NCBI GenBank assembly: GCA_047629415.1 | Contig: JBLHWZ010000001.1 | Coordinates: forward strand, 7,065-71,064 | Length of the DNA stretch: 64,000 nt | Direction: 5' to 3' | Source: CBDUJZ01 sp047629415 | GTDB lineage: Bacteria > Myxococcota_A > Bradymonadia > REDH01 | Shown here: positions 50,748 through 60,265 of the stretch, one piece after another | How the letters are laid out: every line of letters starts with the position of its first letter | How positions within the stretch are numbered: the stretch's first letter is position 1 | The notes under the pieces: generated by a model | What the model was told of the DNA's origin: nothing | Seen by the model: the letters and a program-made list of their open reading frames with translations, nothing else | Databases searched by the model: none | Translations under genes and position numbers: made by a program

Positions 50748-52580
50748 CTAGCCGCCGAAAGCAGCCAACGCCGCGATTCTGCCAAACGCGCTGCCCGGAA
50801 CGTCGACCCGCACGATCGCCTCGTTGTGGTCGATCTCCCATTCGGCAGAGGAAAAAGCGCCGTGTAAGCCCGCCGCCATCAATGCGAACGTGTAGTGCTC
50901 GACCACGCTCGACCACTGTGACGAAAAGTCCTCGGCTTCCTCACGGTTCTCGAAGACGAATCGTCCTTCGAATTTCGGCTGGCGACCTAACGAGAGCGCC
51001 GCCACCAGTTGCTGTGGAGCAGCTGTGCCAGAGCGCATGCCATCGACTCGGAACGATCGGAAACCACTGAATGTCCACAACACCGCCGGACCGCGACGGC
51101 CGGTTCCGGCGAGGTCACCAGCCTCCAGCAAGCCGCGCATCCAAGGCGCATCGTCGCGGATTGGGGGCTCGCCATCCGCGCTGTTGCGTCGGCCGTTTCC
51201 GCGAGCATCACGCCACTCCTCAAGTGCTTCGTCACGGCGGGCTTCTGCCTGCGGCAACAGCTCCTCGCGTTGTGCGTCCCATGCGACGATCGCGCGATTT
51301 GTCTCCCGAGTTCGATCCCGTTGACGTTCGTTGCATCGAGTTCGGCCAACTCCGCGTCGGTCGTCACAACCGGGAGCGTCGTATTCTTCAGGGCGCTCGC
51401 CAACCAACCCCAACTCCACGAGGAGCTCATCGAGAGTCGGCGGCGGTCCCAGCACGGTCGAAATTGTGTTGGCCTCGTCCGCGAGGCCGCGAGCGCTCGG
51501 CGCCCCGCGCAGGAGATCATCCATCAGATCGGGTTGCGCGTAAATCAGCAGGCGGTCCATCGGTACCAAGAAGCGACGCTGAAACGAGGTGCCCGCTCCC
51601 GGGGTTCCAAGGTACCGCCCATCACTCCGCTCCTCCCAGTTGACGCCGCTCGGGAACCCGCGCCGGAGCTCCGACATCAGATATCCGGGGTCGAGGTGAT
51701 GAACCGCTGCAACAAACGTGCGCTGGCTGTTGGAGATGTCCGTCGAGGCGAGCAACATCGTGTCGACATCGTCGATCAGGTTGATCCCCGTGTTCTCGGT
51801 CAAGTGCTGCGTATCGCCAAGCGCTCCGAAGATAGCTTCGACTTGATCGCGATACGGAGAGCGGCGGATTCGATCGTTCCTAATGATTGCCACCGAAGCG
51901 GCTCCCTCAGGGCCCCACATGCCAACGTCCGTCGCAACAGGGTTTACTGTGCCTTCTGGATACCGCTGCGTAGGGGGCAATGACGCCGGATCGACCGGTT
52001 CTTCCGGCGCTGGTGCTGCCGGCTCACTCGTTTCGGCTGGCTCACTGGGTTCTACCGGCTCGCGACGCTCGCGAGGCCGCCGAAGTCGATCACCCGGACG
52101 GCGCGCCGGTTCGGTCCCAGCATCCGTCGGAGGCTCGTCGGTACCGTCGTCTCCCACCTCGGGCTCTACCTGAGGCTCCACTCGCTCGGGCTCCACTTGA
52201 GGCTCGACGGGCTCGACGGGCTCGACGGGCTCGACGGGCTCGACGGGCTCGACGGGTTCCGTCTCAAACTCAGTCATTTCCTGAGCGAGCGCCTCCATCT
52301 CTTCTTGAGTGAGTTCGGATTCGACGTACTCTTCTGGAGGCTCGTCGGATGGCTCCGCCCAACCGATCTGTGCCATCAGCGCGACACCAGCAGACTCCTG
52401 CACGTCGATGTCTACCGACACCTCAGGCGCTCTCACGGTGTAAGCGATCACCACCACCATCGAATGGAGAATCGCGGAAGCGACGAGGCACATCACCAGC
52501 CCCCGCTCGAGCAGGAGCCGGTTCTTCGAGATCGCCTCGACCTCGGTCGAGCCTGGTTCTTTTGTGCTTACTTCGTTCAT
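50748..52580 (-). CDS. TonB-like-topology membrane protein with Glu-Pro-Val repeat linker
   Basis: 610 aa from the ATG at 52580. One N-terminal helix (VMCLVASAILHSMVVVIAYTV) anchors a long periplasmic part. Residues 90-220 are acidic/Pro-rich, including six perfect EPV triplets. From about 225 a folded domain begins (SVAIIRNDRIRRSPYRDQVE) and runs to the end, with no TonB C-terminal signature. It may be a periplasm-spanning protein of unknown role; I do not recognise its C-terminal domain. Divergent from hflX. Confidence 0.72.
   Translation of the reverse strand: MNEVSTKEPGSTEVEAISKNRLLLERGLVMCLVASAILHSMVVVIAYTVRAPEVSVDIDVQESAGVALMAQIGWAEPSDEPPEEYVESELTQEEMEALAQEMTEFETEPVEPVEPVEPVEPVEPVEPQVEPERVEPQVEPEVGDDGTDEPPTDAGTEPARRPGDRLRRPRERREPVEPSEPAETSEPAAPAPEEPVDPASLPPTQRYPEGTVNPVATDVGMWGPEGAASVAIIRNDRIRRSPYRDQVEAIFGALGDTQHLTENTGINLIDDVDTMLLASTDISNSQRTFVAAVHHLDPGYLMSELRRGFPSGVNWEERSDGRYLGTPGAGTSFQRRFLVPMDRLLIYAQPDLMDDLLRGAPSARGLADEANTISTVLGPPPTLDELLVELGLVGERPEEYDAPGCDDRRGVGRTRCNERQRDRTRETNRAIVAWDAQREELLPQAEARRDEALEEWRDARGNGRRNSADGEPPIRDDAPWMRGLLEAGDLAGTGRRGPAVLWTFSGFRSFRVDGMRSGTAAPQQLVAALSLGRQPKFEGRFVFENREEAEDFSSQWSSVVEHYTFALMAAGLHGAFSSAEWEIDHNEAIVRVDVPGSAFGRIAALAAFGG
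52201..52254 (-). repeat. 9-nt perfect tandem repeat coding Glu-Pro-Val
   Basis: Six identical copies of GGCTCGACG on the plus strand, which read as the periplasmic Glu-Pro-Val linker on the coding strand. Perfect identity suggests recent expansion. Confidence 0.9.
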
Positions 52581-52749
52581 GCGTCGGTCGGGGACTGTTG
52601 CCTTGCACGCTGAGTCTTGCAACGCAACGCGAAACGCATCGGTCTGACGACCACGCCTCCAATCGATTCACCGACGCGAGCGACGCCACCCCTTAAGCGA
52701 CGCCAAAAACCGATTGCGCTCTTCGGCGGATGCACTAACCGACTCGGTA

Positions 52750-54654
52750 ATGCGAGGAAAAGTTCACGGAAATTTGCAGTCGCTTAAGTCGAGCCAGCGC
52801 AAAGCGTTGGAGAAGCTCGGCGAGAGGCGGCTTCGGCAGGATGTACCTGTGACTCCCGAGTTTGCGGGACAGATGTCACGGTTGTCCCGAGACCTTAACA
52901 AGTCGATCGGCGCGCTCGTTGATCGCCGTGGGAAAGTGACGGCTGTCGTGCTCGGCGACCACCGGCGACTCTTTCTGCCGGACCTTGGCCGCCAGCGCGC
53001 CGGCGGTTCACGGTTTCGAGGTCTGCGGCTGATACGCACACACCTCGCCGGCGACCTCCTCTCGCACGACGACCTCACCGACCTGTCGAAACTCAATCTC
53101 GACATGGTGCTCTCGCTCCACGTCGAAAAGTCGGGGCTCCCGGGCAAGGTAGCCTGGGCGCACCTCATCCCAGACAACCCCGCTCGGGACATCTGGCGGA
53201 CCGAAGAGCTCGACCACGTTAACCACGTGAACTTCTCGTTCGACGAGTTCATCTCCGAGCTTGAAAACGAGTTCGAGGCCAAGCGTGACGTAGCCGTCGA
53301 GACGGCAAAAGACAGCGCGATCATCGTCTATGTGCGAACGCGCGACGACTGGATGCACAAGCAGAACCTCGCCGAGCTCCACGAGCTGTGCCGGACTGCC
53401 GAAGTCGCCGTCGCCGAGGAGTACGTTCAGTCCCGCATGGAGTTGGACCCGCGGACAGCGGTCGGCAGCGGTGCACTCGAGGACATCGAACTACGCTGCC
53501 TCCAGCTCGGCGCGGATATCCTCGTCTTTGGACAGGACCTGACGCCCGCGCAGATGCGGACGATCACCAACCGAACGCAGCTTCGAGTCATCGATCGTAC
53601 CCAGCTAATCCTCGATATCTTCGCGCAACGCGCGCAGTCGAGCGTCGGTAAACTGCAGGTGGAGCTCGCGCAGCTGAAGTACCAACTCCCGCGCCTGACT
53701 GGCAAAGGCACCGCGATGAGTCGCCTGGCTGGCGGCATCGGTGGACGCGGCCCCGGCGAGACCAAACTCGAGGTAGACCGGCGACGGGCCCGCGACCGCA
53801 TCACCGCCCTGGAGCGCGGCATCAATAAGTTGAGCGCAACCCGCTCGCTGCGACGCAAGAATCGACGCGACAGTCGAATCCCAACCATCGCGATCGTTGG
53901 CTATACAAACGCCGGAAAGTCGACGCTCCTAAACACGCTGACGAATTCGACCGTGCTCAGCGAGGACAAGCTCTTTGCGACGCTGGATCCCACGACACGC
54001 CGGCTCCGATTCCCAGAAGAGCGTGAGGTGATTCTGACCGATACGGTCGGCTTCATTCGCGACCTCCCTGAAGAGCTGAAAGTCTCGTTCCGAGCAACAC
54101 TCGAGGAACTCGACGAGGCCAACCTTCTGCTCCACATCGTTGACGGATCGGACGACGGTCACGACGAACACATCCGCTCTACCCACGCTCTCCTCGACGA
54201 GCTTGGCCACGACGAGACGCCACGCATGCTCGTCTTCAACAAGACCGACAGGCTGAGCGCTGAGGAGAGGGCCAATCTAGAGACGGGCAACCCACACTCC
54301 GTGATGATCTCCGCGCTGACTCGAGCTGGCTCACGGAAGTTGCTCGAGGAAATCGACCGCTGGCTGATCGCATACGGACGGAGCGACGTCGTCCCTCACG
54401 GGTTCAGTGCCGACGAGAACGACGCCGACGAGAACGACGACGACGAGAACGACGCCGACGAGAACGACGACGACGAGAACGACGACGACCAGAACGACGA
54501 CGACGAGAACGACGACGACGAGAACGACGACGACCAGAACGACGACGACGAGAACGACGCCGACGAGAACGACGACGACGAGAACGACGACGACGAGAAC
54601 GGCAATCTTGCCGAAGGCGAGCCGGCGAGATCGAGCCGGGTGGACCCACTTTAG
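52750..54654 (+). CDS. hflX: Ribosome-associated GTPase HflX with N-terminal extension and acidic repeat tail
   Basis: 634 aa from the ATG at 52750. Residues 1-190 are an N-terminal extension found in some relatives (VHGNLQSLKSSQRKALEKLG...VDRRGKVTAVVLGD). The HflX domain follows (TAEVAVAEEYVQSRMELDP, GGIGGRGPGETKLE), then the GTPase with P-loop GYTNAGKST, switch DTVGFIRDLP and NKTD. HflX splits stalled or heat-damaged ribosomes. The last 80 residues are 12 copies of a 5-residue acidic unit (D-D/A-D-E/Q-N) and a short tail, which I have not seen in the family. The repeat adjoins a decayed gene. Confidence 0.92.
   Translation: MRGKVHGNLQSLKSSQRKALEKLGERRLRQDVPVTPEFAGQMSRLSRDLNKSIGALVDRRGKVTAVVLGDHRRLFLPDLGRQRAGGSRFRGLRLIRTHLAGDLLSHDDLTDLSKLNLDMVLSLHVEKSGLPGKVAWAHLIPDNPARDIWRTEELDHVNHVNFSFDEFISELENEFEAKRDVAVETAKDSAIIVYVRTRDDWMHKQNLAELHELCRTAEVAVAEEYVQSRMELDPRTAVGSGALEDIELRCLQLGADILVFGQDLTPAQMRTITNRTQLRVIDRTQLILDIFAQRAQSSVGKLQVELAQLKYQLPRLTGKGTAMSRLAGGIGGRGPGETKLEVDRRRARDRITALERGINKLSATRSLRRKNRRDSRIPTIAIVGYTNAGKSTLLNTLTNSTVLSEDKLFATLDPTTRRLRFPEEREVILTDTVGFIRDLPEELKVSFRATLEELDEANLLLHIVDGSDDGHDEHIRSTHALLDELGHDETPRMLVFNKTDRLSAEERANLETGNPHSVMISALTRAGSRKLLEEIDRWLIAYGRSDVVPHGFSADENDADENDDDENDADENDDDENDDDQNDDDENDDDENDDDQNDDDENDADENDDDENDDDENGNLAEGEPARSSRVDPL
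54409..54600 (+). repeat. 15-nt tandem repeat in the 3' end of hflX
   Basis: Twelve units of GACGACGACGAGAAC with single-base variants (GCC for GAC, CAG for GAG), preceded by one partial unit, in frame with hflX. Confidence 0.92.
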
Positions 54655-54659
54655 CCTAA

Positions 54660-56522
54660 GAGTTCGAGCCGGGGGACACGCCCCCAGGAACTCCCAAGCC
54701 GAGTCTTCCAGAGACCCTTCTTGTGAGCTACGGCGTCCTCGACGTCACGGCCACCCAAGATGGCGAGCAGTTCGACATCGCGGACGGAGCGGAAGTTGAA
54801 GTCTCGATTCCGGCCCCCGCCAACCCGGAGCCCGAGACGTAGCTCGAGACCGTTCCATTGTGGTCCTTCGACGAAGAGAAGGGCATCTAGGTTCAGGAAG
54901 GAAGCACCACCTACAACGAGGACACCCACTCGTGGGAGGCATCCCTCCCGCACCTCTCGGCTTGGAACGTCGACGTTACCCTCACGGACCGCACGTGTGT
55001 TCGTGGTCAGGTGCTCGATGCCGACGGTAACGCAGTGGCAGCTGCCAGCGTACAGATGACCGCGGGCGATCTCTCAGCTGGCTACCGAGACACCACCCAC
55101 ACGGCAGAGGACGGATCGTTCTGCTTGGTTGCGAGGCAAGGCGCGACCGTGTCGTTCACGGCTACTACGCTGGACGACAGCGGCGAAGAGCTGACGGCTG
55201 AGCTCACCGGTGCCGTAGCCGGCAACGAGGAGTACTCGGGAGCCCTCAATCCTGTCATGTGCAGCGCCTCCAGCTGTGCGGACATCGGAACGATTCAGTT
55301 CGCCAACGACGGTCCGACGGTGGGCGAAGCGGTAAACTGCTCGGCGCAGTGCAAAGGTGGCGAGGGATACTGCGGCAGCGTGCCCTGCTACCCTAGCTAC
55401 TGCACCGGCGGGGAGGGCGGCTGCACGTTCGGATTCGTTGACGCTTGCGGCGACGACCCGATTGCGTCGTGCGTGGGTACCGGAACGTATACGGAATTCG
55501 CCGTCTCTCTCTACCAGGATTCGTACACGGACTCGTTCTGCGGTTTCTGTGACCCTGTCGGATCGGAGTCGCCGGCGCTCTGCGTTCCGGTGACCTGCAA
55601 CGAGGGCCAGATCGAAGTTGATGGAGCATGCGCCCAGACAGCAGCCAACGGCATGCAATTCACGTTGGAGTGGCTCCGAGAGGGGCATGATCTCGACATC
55701 AATCTCAAGACGCTCAGCGGCTCAATCGTAAACTACAACACGAATTCGATTGCGGGTTGCACCCTCGACGTCGACGACACTGACGGCGGAAGCGAGATCG
55801 GTGCCGCTGTCGAGAACGTCAACTATCAAACCGCCGCCGATGGCTTCGAGAACGGTACCTACGAAGTGTGGGGCCACAACTACTCCGCAGCCAGCGGTGA
55901 CGCTCCCTACACGCTCGGCGTGTACTGAGACGAGCGACTAATCGACACCTTCGATGAGACCGCACCCTCGACCGAGCCATACCTCGGCAAGTGTCACTCT
56001 ATCACCTTCACCGACGGCCGTTGCTCCGCCGTTGCGGATTGCGTACCCCCCGTTTTGGCCTGCGACCCGGAGTGCAGCGCCGGCCAGACCTCGGTTGAAG
56101 GCGTGTGTGTGCGGAACCCGGAAGAGGGAATGCGCTTTACGCTCGATTGGGCGACTGCTGCCGACCTCGACATGTACGTCACCACTCTCTCGGGTACCGA
56201 CTTCAGCTACGTCACGACAACCGGCGCCGGATGCGCACTCGACGTCGACGACACTGACGGTGGTACGGCCGAAGCTCCCGCTGTCGAGAACATCAATTGT
56301 GATGCGGATGTCGAAGGCTTCTTGCCCGAGACCTACACGTGGCAGGTAATCCCCGATAGCGGCGTAGGACGATTCTCGATCGAGCTCTTCTGCAACGAGG
56401 CAGCCGCTGGCGCTCAGACGGGAGAGATCACCGAGGTGGTCCGAGAAAGCGAGACGTGGACGGTTTGCTACCAGGGCGAAGCCGGCTGCGTCGAAGGCGC
56501 CTGCCCGGAGCAGGACGCCTGA
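54660..56522 (+). pseudogene. Decayed 5'-truncated surface protein gene with three in-frame stops
   Basis: One reading frame is protein-like from just after the hflX stop to TGA at 56520. It is cut by TAG (54840), TAG (54888) and TGA (55926). Around the second TAG the frame reads LWSFDEEKGI-stop-VQEG, where Trp is expected; TGG to TAG would explain it. The sequence has a carboxypeptidase-regulatory-like segment (CVRGQVLDADGNAV), Cys-rich parts and two similar domains (MQFTLEWLREGHDLDINLKT at 55650; MRFTLDWATAADLDMYVTT at 56130). There is no start codon or signal peptide in front. The remnant ORFs 55011-55928 and 56055-56522 are probably not expressed proteins. Confidence 0.8.
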
Positions 56523-56549
56523 GCGCGGCCCAAACGACGCGCCCCAATC

Positions 56550-56586
56550 GCCGGCCCTCCCGTCTGGGAGGGCCGGCTGCGTTTTT
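56550..56586 (+). terminator. Rho-independent terminator
   Basis: GCCGGCCCTCCC, loop GTCT, GGGAGGGCCGGC (12-bp perfect stem, 56550-56577), then TGCGTTTTT. It follows the decayed surface gene by 27 nt and is still intact. Confidence 0.9.
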
Positions 56587-56740
56587 GGCAGGACGAGCCT
56601 CATCCAGTCCACTGGAGAGCGGCTCCCGGAGGGCACGTTCTGACAATCTCAGACGCGGCGATGGCTCACCGGGGCCGCCTCTGCCATTGACAATAGGGGC
56701 CGAAACTCCCAATTCGCCCTGCCTCGTTCCCGCTGTGCCC

Positions 56741-59700
56741 ATGTCGGTCGACCTTCAACAAGATCGCGCCCTGCGCGCTTCTCGCTACCCCATTGATGAC
56801 CTCGTCAAAGCGGTCAAGAAGGAGGGATACAGCAGGATTGTCGGCGCTCGAGGCGGGTTCCTCCCGGTCGTCATCGCAGACCTCGTCAAACGACTCGGTC
56901 GGCCAACGATCGTCGTGGTGCCCGACGCGTCGGAGTCCCGCGTCTTCTACGACGCGCTCAGCACGGCGACGACACTAGGAGCGGAGCGTGTAAGCTTCCT
57001 GCCTCCCCCGGAAATCTCGCCCTACGCCGGCGTCTCGCCAGACCGTCAAACCACGCTCGCCCGGGTCAATGCGCTTACCCGCATTCCGAAGCTTGGCGCC
57101 GGCGAGGTGATGGTGACCTCCGCGCTCGGTTGGGCGCGACGCTCCGCGCCGGCAGCCGCCCTCGAAGCCTGCTCGGTCTCGCTCTCGATCGACGATGAGG
57201 AGGTCGACACTGCCAAGCTCGCGGCGACCCTGGTCGCCGGTGGATACAGTGGCGTCGGGCTCGTCGAAGACCCAGGCACGTTCAGCGTTCGCGGCGACAT
57301 CGTCGACATCTTCCCCGCCGGAGCAGAGTTCCCTTATCGGGTGGAGCTCTACGGGGACATGGTCGAGTCGATCCGTCGCTTCGACCCCGAAACTCAGCGC
57401 GGAGTGGATGACGCAGACCGCGTCGACGCTGGGCCAGCCGTCGAAACGCTGCTCACCGCTGACTCCCTCGCCTCGCTGCGTGAGCGTCTGGGTGCCCTGG
57501 CCGAATCGATGAGTGTGCCCTCCAGCAGGGTGGGCGCGGTACTTCGCGATCTGCGGGCCGGCGTGCGATTCTTTGGTATCGAGTCGCTGCTTCCTGCGTT
57601 CCACGACTCCCTCCAGAGCGTTGGGGAACGACTGCCAGAGAACGCGCTGGTCGTCGTTCTTGAGCCCGGCGAGTGTGAAGCACAGGTCTCGAAGTGGCTC
57701 GAAGCTCGCTATGACGAACACGAGCGCGAGGTCGGACACGGCGAGCTGCACTTCGCGATCGACGAGTGGATGATCCCGGAGGCCGATTTTGCGGCGAGCC
57801 TCAGCCCTGAGGGCGCGGTCCGTGTCGACGCATCGAGCCTATTGATGGCTGGTGAAGAGGGCATTCACTTCCCCTCGCTAGACAACGCCGACCTCGTCCG
57901 CGTTCGCAAAGAGCGGGCGGGAGGAGACGGCGCTGTGCACGCGATCCTCGACGTGATGGAGGAGTGGCGCGAGCTCTATGGACGCATCGTGTTTACCTGC
58001 GGCAGCCGCGCCACCGTCGACCGCGTCGCCGCCCTGATTCGCACCTATGGCGCGGAAGCCAAAGTGCGGAGCAAGATGCCCTCACTCGATACCCCCGTCT
58101 CGCCCCCCTGCGTGGAGTACGAGGTAGCGTTGGGCGATCTTCGAGACGGGTTTCGCTCTCCAGCGCTCGGCGTTGCGGTCATCTCAGATCGCGAGCTGCT
58201 AGGCCGAGCGGCAAGACGCTCCGGGCGAGCCGCAGCGCAGGAAGTCGCGACCCTCTCGTCATTCAAGGAGCTGCAGCCGAACGATCTGATCGTACACATC
58301 GACTTCGGAGTCGGCCGCTACCTCGGCCTTGAGCGAATGGACGTCGGCGGGGTCGGGAATGACTTCTTGGCGCTTCAATACGGCGGCGGCGACAAGCTCT
58401 ACCTGCCTGTCTACCGATTGGACCGCGTGCAGAAGTACGCGGGTTCCAACTCCTTCCAGCGGCTAGACAAGCTAGGCGGGACCGCTTGGGAGCGCACCAA
58501 AGATAAGGTCAAGAGCCAGCTCGCAGACATCGCCCAGGAGTTGCTCCGGCTGCAGGCCGTCCGCGCCGCCGAGGAAGGCTTCCGGTATAGCGAGCCAGAC
58601 GAGTTCTATGCCGAGTTCGAGGCGGCGTTCCCGTACGAGGAGACCCCGCACCAGGCCAGCGCGATCACGGACGTGCTCAACGACATGATCTCGGACAAGC
58701 CGATGGACCGACTCCTCTGTGGAGACGTTGGTTTCGGCAAGACCGAGGTCGCGATTCGGGCAGCGTACAAAGCCATTCTTGACGGCAAACAGGTCGCCGT
58801 TCTCGTACCGACGACAGTCCTCGCAGAGCAGCACGGCAAATCATTCCAGGGTCGACTCCGTCACACGGCGGCCAACGTCGCAGTGCTCTCCCGATTCCGC
58901 AGCAGCGCGGAAGCAAAGAAGATCGTGGAGCAAGTAGCCGAGGGCAAGATCGATATCGTGATAGGCACGCACCGGCTGCTCTCAAAGGACATGAAGTTCA
59001 AGGACTTGGGAGTCCTCATCGTCGACGAGGAGCAACGCTTCGGCGTCACGCACAAGGAGAAGATCAAGAAGCTGAAGTCGAGCATCGACGTGCTCACGCT
59101 CTCCGCGACACCGATCCCACGGACGCTCGAGATGGCGATGCTCGGGATCCGCGATCTCTCTGTGATCCTGACGCCGCCACCTGGCCGGCTCGCAGTCCGA
59201 ACCCACATCGCGAAGTTCCAGGACAACGTTCTGAAGGATGCGATCGAACATGAACTCCAACGCGGCGGCCAAGCGTTCTTCGTGCACAACCGAGTCGAGA
59301 CCATTCACGCGGTCGCGACGGAGTTAAGGCGGATCGCGCCGGAGGCCCGCATCGGCGTCGGGCACGCTCAGATGAAGGACTCCGAGCTTGAGAAGGTCAT
59401 GCTCCAGTTCCTGAATCACGACATCGACATCCTCGTCTCGACGACGATCATCGAGTCCGGCATCGACATCGCGTCGGCGAATACGATGTTCATCAACCAC
59501 GCCGACAAGTTCGGACTTGGTCAGCTGCACCAGCTGCGCGGACGGATCGGCCGATCCAACCAGCGCGCGTACTGCTACCTCCTGGTGAAGGAGCCCAAGC
59601 GGCTCTCGGTTGACGGCAAGCGCCGGCTTGAAGTGCTGCAGCAACACACCGAACTCGGCTCCGGCATCCAGATCGCCCAACACGACCTCGATATGCGCGG

Positions 59701-60265
59701 CGCCGGCAACATCCTAGGGAGCGGCCAGTCCGGCCATATCGAAGCGGTCGGATTCGAGCTCTACTCCGAGCTGCTCAACGAGGCGGTGCAGGAGCTGCGT
59801 GGATTGGCAAAGGAAGAGACTGTTCAGCCGGACGTGAAGGTTCCAGTGGCGGCCTATCTGCCCGAGGAATACGTCAAGGACGTCAGCCAGCGGTTGCTCT
59901 TCTACAAGCGCTACTCGATGGCGCAGAACGAGGAGGAACTCTTCGACGTGCACGGCGAGCTTCAGGAGCGATATGGGCGCGCGCCTCAACCAGTTGATTC
60001 GCTCCGCGACATCGTTCGCCTGAAACTGGAAATGAAGGCGATCGGAGCCAAGAGACTCGAGGCCGGACCCAACGGAGTTGTCGTTGAGCTCACAGAGAAC
60101 ACCCCGTTGGACCCTGATAAAGTGATCGCGCTGATTCAGTCATCCAAGGGCGAATACGAGTTCCGACCACAGATGACCTTGGTGCGCCGCTTGAATGGGG
60201 TGCAGGGGACCGATATCCTCGCCGCAGCGCTTCGGGTCTCCCGTGAGGTATCTTCTTGTGCGTAA
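56741..60265 (+). CDS. mfd: Transcription-repair coupling factor
   Basis: 1174 aa from the ATG at 56741; the open frame upstream covers the terminator and is not coding. The UvrB-homology region lies in the first 500 residues, and the RNA-polymerase-interacting domain at about 520-600 (LQPNDLIVHIDFGVGRYLGL). The helicase motor has GDVGFGKTE, DEEQRFG, SATPIPRT, STTIIESGIDI and LRGRIGRSNQRAY. The C-terminal TRCF domain follows. It removes stalled RNA polymerase and recruits UvrA. It overlaps the next gene, and the series mfd-ppiC-surA-pdxA follows. Confidence 0.96.
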   Translation: MSVDLQQDRALRASRYPIDDLVKAVKKEGYSRIVGARGGFLPVVIADLVKRLGRPTIVVVPDASESRVFYDALSTATTLGAERVSFLPPPEISPYAGVSPDRQTTLARVNALTRIPKLGAGEVMVTSALGWARRSAPAAALEACSVSLSIDDEEVDTAKLAATLVAGGYSGVGLVEDPGTFSVRGDIVDIFPAGAEFPYRVELYGDMVESIRRFDPETQRGVDDADRVDAGPAVETLLTADSLASLRERLGALAESMSVPSSRVGAVLRDLRAGVRFFGIESLLPAFHDSLQSVGERLPENALVVVLEPGECEAQVSKWLEARYDEHEREVGHGELHFAIDEWMIPEADFAASLSPEGAVRVDASSLLMAGEEGIHFPSLDNADLVRVRKERAGGDGAVHAILDVMEEWRELYGRIVFTCGSRATVDRVAALIRTYGAEAKVRSKMPSLDTPVSPPCVEYEVALGDLRDGFRSPALGVAVISDRELLGRAARRSGRAAAQEVATLSSFKELQPNDLIVHIDFGVGRYLGLERMDVGGVGNDFLALQYGGGDKLYLPVYRLDRVQKYAGSNSFQRLDKLGGTAWERTKDKVKSQLADIAQELLRLQAVRAAEEGFRYSEPDEFYAEFEAAFPYEETPHQASAITDVLNDMISDKPMDRLLCGDVGFGKTEVAIRAAYKAILDGKQVAVLVPTTVLAEQHGKSFQGRLRHTAANVAVLSRFRSSAEAKKIVEQVAEGKIDIVIGTHRLLSKDMKFKDLGVLIVDEEQRFGVTHKEKIKKLKSSIDVLTLSATPIPRTLEMAMLGIRDLSVILTPPPGRLAVRTHIAKFQDNVLKDAIEHELQRGGQAFFVHNRVETIHAVATELRRIAPEARIGVGHAQMKDSELEKVMLQFLNHDIDILVSTTIIESGIDIASANTMFINHADKFGLGQLHQLRGRIGRSNQRAYCYLLVKEPKRLSVDGKRRLEVLQQHTELGSGIQIAQHDLDMRGAGNILGSGQSGHIEAVGFELYSELLNEAVQELRGLAKEETVQPDVKVPVAAYLPEEYVKDVSQRLLFYKRYSMAQNEEELFDVHGELQERYGRAPQPVDSLRDIVRLKLEMKAIGAKRLEAGPNGVVVELTENTPLDPDKVIALIQSSKGEYEFRPQMTLVRRLNGVQGTDILAAALRVSREVSSCA

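Noticed and set aside
52714..52749. TTG start of hflX at 52714
   Set aside because: The ATG at 52750 begins the family-like KVHGNL segment, and the intervening codons do not resemble the family.
54651..54690. tRNA-like GTTCGAGCC motif after hflX
   Set aside because: No acceptor stem, D-arm or anticodon arm can be drawn around it.
33228..56522. Reassigned or read-through TAG, suggested by four TAG codons inside otherwise continuous frames
   Set aside because: TAG is among the most common true stops here (for example at 6696, 12711, 17315, 23729 and 36216, and on the minus strand at 6719, 20420 and 31503), and the broken genes also carry a TGA and two frameshifts. Decay explains it better than recoding.
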